In this document: piece by piece, positions 60,132 to 64,000 of the stretch
Layout: each line of letters opens with the position of its first letter
Position numbering within the stretch: the stretch's first letter is position 1
Assembly: GCA_963774935.1 (NCBI GenBank)
Contig: CAVZGO010000007.1
Location: 248,001 to 312,000, forward strand
Origin: CAVZGO01 sp963774935
GTDB lineage: Bacteria; Chloroflexota; Anaerolineae; Anaerolineales; UBA4823
Reading direction: 5' to 3'
Length of the DNA: 64,000 nt
Translations under genes and position numbers: made by a program
The notes under the pieces: generated by a model
Told to the model about the DNA's origin: nothing
What the model saw: only the letters and a program-made list of their open reading frames with translations
Databases searched by the model: none

Positions 60132-62203
60132 AGCCCAACCGTACCGCCAAAACTTCTGCTTCACCTACCTGGCAAAAAACGCTGGAAAGTCTGATTTTCC
60201 TGGTCGGCTTGCTGCTTTACCTGGTTTTGCAAACCGGTCTGATAGCGGCTCCCATGCAGCACCGTGCGGTACCGGTTGAAACCGATGATGCCTACACTTA
60301 TATTCTCAAGGCAGCCGAGCTGCGCGAGTGTTTTACCCAGGACTGCCCGGCGCTCAATGATCTACGTTTACAGCTTCAAGAGCCAACCGACGATGTCAAG
60401 AATGCCTGGATACGTTACCGCGAGTATTTACGCGCCTTTGTTGTTTATCATCCCCTGCATTCAATCCTGCTGGCAGGGCTGAACGCCGCAGGGCTGACCT
60501 GGGACCAGGCTTACAACGCCATTGTCCTGGCTGGCTCGTTGCTGATCGGATTAGCCATCGCCGCCTGGTTGTGGTCGCTGTGGGGCCGCGCTCCCGCTGG
60601 TCTGGCTCTGCTGTTGTTAAGCCTGAGCCTGTTCCCGGGTCAGGGGCTGCATTACGTCGTCCCCAGCAACCTGGCTTTGGGAATAGCCATTTTGGCCTGG
60701 GCAGTCATCATCCAAAAACGCAGCCGTGCCATTGGCTGGGTGCTGGCATTGCAGGTCGCTATGCTGGCGATGCACTCCACCGGTCGCCTGTACGCCCTCG
60801 TAACCCTGGGGCTGTATTACCTGCTGGCTGACCTTAAGAAACCGCTCTGGCCTTGGCGCAACTGGATCACCCGCCTCAGCCGGCGCCAGTGGTTGCTTTT
60901 TGGCCTGGGTTTACTGCTTGTTGCCCTGGCTTTCCTGCTGCCCATGCTGGTCAACCGCCCTGATCTGCAGGTGCGCTCTGATCCGCTTCCTCCTGATTGG
61001 TTGATCTGGGACAGTTACCGCGATCAACTGTTCCAGGCGCAAAATATTCTGCAATCCTGGCTGAACTCTCAGCTTGGCTGGCTTGTAACCGGCACACTGC
61101 TGGTGATTGGCATGTTCAGCACCCCTGCCGAGCGCCGGCGCGTGGTACTCATATTCCTGGTAAGTCTCGGCTTGCTGCTGCTTGCCAGCCTGGTTTATAT
61201 CCTGCCGCGCTATCCAGCCGAGGCTTTCATGCGGATTTGGATACCCTTCGCCATCCTGCTCACCGGGCTGATCGCCCAGGCAGCCTGGTCCTGGTTGATT
61301 GCCGTAGCTCGTTGGGTCGCCGGGCTGCGCAGCCATAAACAACAACCGTTTACCCATCCGCAATGGATTCTTTCGCCCTACGGATGGAACTGCGCATTGC
61401 TGGTCATTCTCGGAATTGTTTTCAGCCAGCTCTTCATCGTTCGCGTACAAAATGGCAACCAGGAATTGCAGGAAACTGCTGAAATTATGACCTGGAAGCA
61501 ATTTATTCAACCTGACACAACCCAGCCTGCCCTGATGTTGGAGCGTGGCTGTGCACCCGTGCTCTACCACGATGAAGTGCCTATGCATTATTATTTCTCG
61601 CGTGGCGCGCTGCAATGCGGGGCAGTTTATTTACCTGCCATTAAAGGCACCCCACAGGCTGACGAGTGGATTGAGCAAAATCCCGATCTGCGGTATGTCG
61701 TCGCCTGGAATCCCAGCGTAGATGCCAGCCTGGTCGCCGGCGGGAGCACACTGGCTCTGCACCCCAGAGATCGACTGCAAGTGCTGGATACCCAGTCAGC
61801 GCCGAGCCAATTATTGCTCGAAAACACAGGTACCAGTCAGATTCTGACGGTGACCCCGTTAAAGGGTGACCAGCCAGCAAAGAAATTTGCTTTCAAGCTT
61901 GAGCTGCCGGAGCATAGCTCCAACTGGTATAGTCTGGAAACTGCGCCAGGCAGCACTGGCTGGTTGGTGCAGATGCCTGAAACAGGAGAGCGAGTGCTGG
62001 TGAAAGGCTTACGCACGGATCCTGGCAGTGAATTATTTTGGCCATGGGACGCGGGGATTTCAATGAATTTTATTTCCGCAGACACTCAAATATCTCCACG
62101 AGAAATCAAATTCGAAACGAGCGCATTAGCACCGACACCAGGGCAGCCAGTGCGCATCCTGGCTGATGGTGGGGATATCCTGCTGGCAGAAATTATCCGC
62201 TGA
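60128..62203 (+). CDS. Polytopic membrane protein, possible GT-C glycosyltransferase
   Basis: The 691 residues have about 11-12 helices, then an extracytoplasmic C-terminal domain of about 240 residues. The first large loop reads PVETDDAYTYILKAAEL, with an acidic DD pair as in GT-C enzymes. ATG 60128 overlaps the methyltransferase stop. The sequence is not obviously homologous to 49587 or 62205, apart from general layout. It may be a polymerase or transferase that uses polyprenyl-linked sugar. Confidence 0.6.
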   Translation: MKPNRTAKTSASPTWQKTLESLIFLVGLLLYLVLQTGLIAAPMQHRAVPVETDDAYTYILKAAELRECFTQDCPALNDLRLQLQEPTDDVKNAWIRYREYLRAFVVYHPLHSILLAGLNAAGLTWDQAYNAIVLAGSLLIGLAIAAWLWSLWGRAPAGLALLLLSLSLFPGQGLHYVVPSNLALGIAILAWAVIIQKRSRAIGWVLALQVAMLAMHSTGRLYALVTLGLYYLLADLKKPLWPWRNWITRLSRRQWLLFGLGLLLVALAFLLPMLVNRPDLQVRSDPLPPDWLIWDSYRDQLFQAQNILQSWLNSQLGWLVTGTLLVIGMFSTPAERRRVVLIFLVSLGLLLLASLVYILPRYPAEAFMRIWIPFAILLTGLIAQAAWSWLIAVARWVAGLRSHKQQPFTHPQWILSPYGWNCALLVILGIVFSQLFIVRVQNGNQELQETAEIMTWKQFIQPDTTQPALMLERGCAPVLYHDEVPMHYYFSRGALQCGAVYLPAIKGTPQADEWIEQNPDLRYVVAWNPSVDASLVAGGSTLALHPRDRLQVLDTQSAPSQLLLENTGTSQILTVTPLKGDQPAKKFAFKLELPEHSSNWYSLETAPGSTGWLVQMPETGERVLVKGLRTDPGSELFWPWDAGISMNFISADTQISPREIKFETSALAPTPGQPVRILADGGDILLAEIIR

Positions 62204-62204
62204 T

Positions 62205-64000
62205 ATGTACTGGTTACGCTTAGGCTCGATCCTCCTTCCCTTAACCTGGCTGCTCTTGTTCAGCCTGCTCTGGCTTGGCGGCTGGCTGCTGACCAGCCAT
62301 TTATTCAGCCTGCGCTCACGCGAGCGCATACTCAGCGGATTGGCGACTGGTATTTTGCTCTTCATTGTGCTGGCGAATGCTCTGGCGCCCCTAACCGGCT
62401 GGATTTTCGCTTCTGCGGGAAAAGCTGCCAGCGTAAACATCCTGTTTTGGCTGGCAGCGCTATCAACCGCCGGACTGGGGCTTCTGGCTTACTTCATCCA
62501 CCGGCGCCAGGTACATCCCAACCCCTTGCCGTTGCTAGATAGAGAGGATCTTCAAGCCTGGCCGCAGTTATTGTCTGCAGCAGCCTTGATGGTGCTTTTT
62601 ACCCTGATTAACCGCGGACTTGCCCTGTTTGACGATTACCACAACTTGCCCATCGTATCCATGATCGCTGCCGGTGACCTGCCGCCCCATTTTTACCTAA
62701 ACCCTGAATTCCGGCTGGATTATCACTACGGACTGCACATCCTGGGCGCCAGCATGATGCGGGTGGGCGGGCTCACACCCTGGGGCGCTTTTGACTTGAG
62801 CAAAACCATCAGCCTGGCAATTGCGATCCCTCTCGCCTGGTTATGGTTCAGGCGCGTCACGCACAATCAACACGCGGCTTTTTGGGGCAGCCTGCTGGTG
62901 CTATTCGCTGGTGGAGCGCGCTGGCTCCTGCTGCTGTTCCCTCAACAGACCCTTCAGCAGCTTGGCAGTGGATTGCGCTTATTAGGCTCCGCTCTGGCGA
63001 CCGGTCCAGATCTATTCACCGTGCTGTACAGCCCCTGGAAGATCGAAGGCGGGGGGCCCTTCCCATTCCCGTTTGCCTTCACCAATGGCGTTGCCCAGCC
63101 ACTGAACATGGCACTTGCCAGCGCCGGTGCTTTACCGCAGGCAACCCTGCTGCTGCTCCTGCTGCTGGCACGCCGTCGCTGGACCCCACTCCAGGGCATC
63201 CTGTACGGCTTGCTGCTTGCTTCACTGGCATTAACGGCTGAACACATCTTCGGCTTCATACTCGGCGGAGTAGCTCTCACCGGGCTCGGAATATTGCTCA
63301 AATTCTGGCGCGATAAAGCCAGGCATTCCAGCGCTCGTTGGAATACAGCCTTGGCACAACTGGGAAACTGGTTATGGGTGCTGGTGCCGGCAGTCCTACT
63401 GGCAGTAGTCGCGGGTGGGGTGATCCATGGTGTGCTGCGCGATTTGATCTCACAGCCTGCTACAAGCGCTGCACAAGCCAGCACCACCTTCGGCGGTTTC
63501 AGCCTGCGCTGGCCACCTGCCCTGACCTCTGCCCACTTTGGCGCACTGTCCATTACCAATCCATCCCAACTGCTCATCGCTCTGGTAGAAACCGGTGCGC
63601 TGCTTTTCCTGGCACCCCTGGCAATCTGGTGGGCATTCCGCCGGGCGCGCCACGGCACATGGCCTCCAGCCTGGATGGCAGCCGGAGCTGTGCTCAGCTT
63701 CATCGTCGCCCTTTTCATCGTCTATGAGGTTGAAAGAGATACATCGCGCTTCACCGGCTCGGCGGTATACATCTGGTTGATTCTGGGCTTTCCTCTCGCC
63801 TGGATTTTGTTCCGGACTGGAAAATCCTGGCTGCAAGTTCTCCTGGGAATTGGTTACGCCACCGCTGTGCTGGGTGGGATTGCGCTTTTTAGCATCCAGT
63901 TGATTTCCATCACCAAACCACAGTTCACCTATTTTGTCAAAATCCCCGATGCCCAGATGAACCAGCAATTTTGGGATCGCCTGGAAGAAAACACCCAGGT
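62205..64000 (+). CDS. Polytopic membrane protein, 5' part, paralogue of 49587-51674
   Basis: An uninterrupted frame of 598 codons runs from ATG 62205 off the window edge. It shares landmarks with the 49587 protein: the MYW start, LALFDDYHNLPIVSMIAAGDLPPHFYLNPE, DYHYGLHILG, FAGGARWLLLL, PFPFAFTNG, LTAEHIFGF, AHFGALSITNPSQLL and a C-terminal soluble tail. About 14 helices are predicted. The start lies 2 nt after the preceding stop. Confidence 0.65.
   Translation, partial: MYWLRLGSILLPLTWLLLFSLLWLGGWLLTSHLFSLRSRERILSGLATGILLFIVLANALAPLTGWIFASAGKAASVNILFWLAALSTAGLGLLAYFIHRRQVHPNPLPLLDREDLQAWPQLLSAAALMVLFTLINRGLALFDDYHNLPIVSMIAAGDLPPHFYLNPEFRLDYHYGLHILGASMMRVGGLTPWGAFDLSKTISLAIAIPLAWLWFRRVTHNQHAAFWGSLLVLFAGGARWLLLLFPQQTLQQLGSGLRLLGSALATGPDLFTVLYSPWKIEGGGPFPFPFAFTNGVAQPLNMALASAGALPQATLLLLLLLARRRWTPLQGILYGLLLASLALTAEHIFGFILGGVALTGLGILLKFWRDKARHSSARWNTALAQLGNWLWVLVPAVLLAVVAGGVIHGVLRDLISQPATSAAQASTTFGGFSLRWPPALTSAHFGALSITNPSQLLIALVETGALLFLAPLAIWWAFRRARHGTWPPAWMAAGAVLSFIVALFIVYEVERDTSRFTGSAVYIWLILGFPLAWILFRTGKSWLQVLLGIGYATAVLGGIALFSIQLISITKPQFTYFVKIPDAQMNQQFWDRLEENTQ

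Overview
The window looks like the chromosome of a free-living, respiring bacterium, most likely a Chloroflexota member of the Anaerolineae type. This is inferred from gene content only: a VWA/FHA protein beside a PP2C phosphatase, a bc-type complex with cytochrome b split in two and its second half fused to cytochrome c domains, a bacterial archaeo-eukaryotic release factor relative, and TATAAT-like boxes placed 6 nt before start codons. There are two tRNA genes (Arg-CCT and Pro-TGG). I see no rRNA, transposase, phage gene or CRISPR array.

Layout. 0-11 kb: the end of an unknown gene, guaA, a transmembrane phospho-signalling group (VWA/FHA, PP2C, and a convergent PP2C-like protein with an extracellular propeller-like part), a FemAB/GNAT-like protein, an orphan AmrS radical SAM enzyme, mobA and a PIG-L deacetylase. 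11-20.3 kb: a cysteine-desulfurase-like enzyme, tRNA-Arg, sdhCDAB, the divergent Rieske/cytochrome b/cytochrome b-c operon, and NADP isocitrate dehydrogenase. Together these form a TCA and respiratory block. 20.3-33 kb: corA behind a long structured leader, an S9 peptidase, rnhB, a polyprenyl-phosphate-type glycosyltransferase, a phospholipase C-like protein, tRNA-Pro, a methyltransferase, hsp20, baeRF, endonuclease III, asparaginase, an MBL-fold protein and holB. 33-38 kb: pcrA, tsaE, tsaB, rimI and a family 4 uracil-DNA glycosylase. 38-64 kb: a large plus-strand cell-surface polysaccharide locus with nucleotide-sugar enzymes, a flippase, glycosyltransferases and very hydrophobic GT-C-like proteins. 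It is interrupted at 51.7-55.4 kb by a minus-strand run of small modifying enzymes (DUF1801, VOC, two GNATs, a nucleotidyltransferase and a P-loop kinase).

Seven genes are broken by single-base indels, and an eighth has an in-frame TGA where a conserved Trp is expected. Nine of the ten indels are one extra base, several in short homopolymers, and five fall within 2.2 kb (corA and the S9 peptidase). The protein sequence on both sides of each break stays conserved. Sequencing or assembly error, or very recent decay, is therefore more likely than old pseudogenes. Central genes (guaA, sdh, icd, pcrA, holB, rnhB) are intact.

Points most worth a second look are the three-protein transmembrane phospho-signalling module, the corA leader with a three-way-junction-like fold and an intrinsic terminator, the subunit IV-diheme cytochrome c fusion, a beta-clamp-binding tail on the uracil-DNA glycosylase, the pair of paralogous GT-C-like proteins bracketing the accessory cassette, and an SDR enzyme lacking the usual catalytic lysine.
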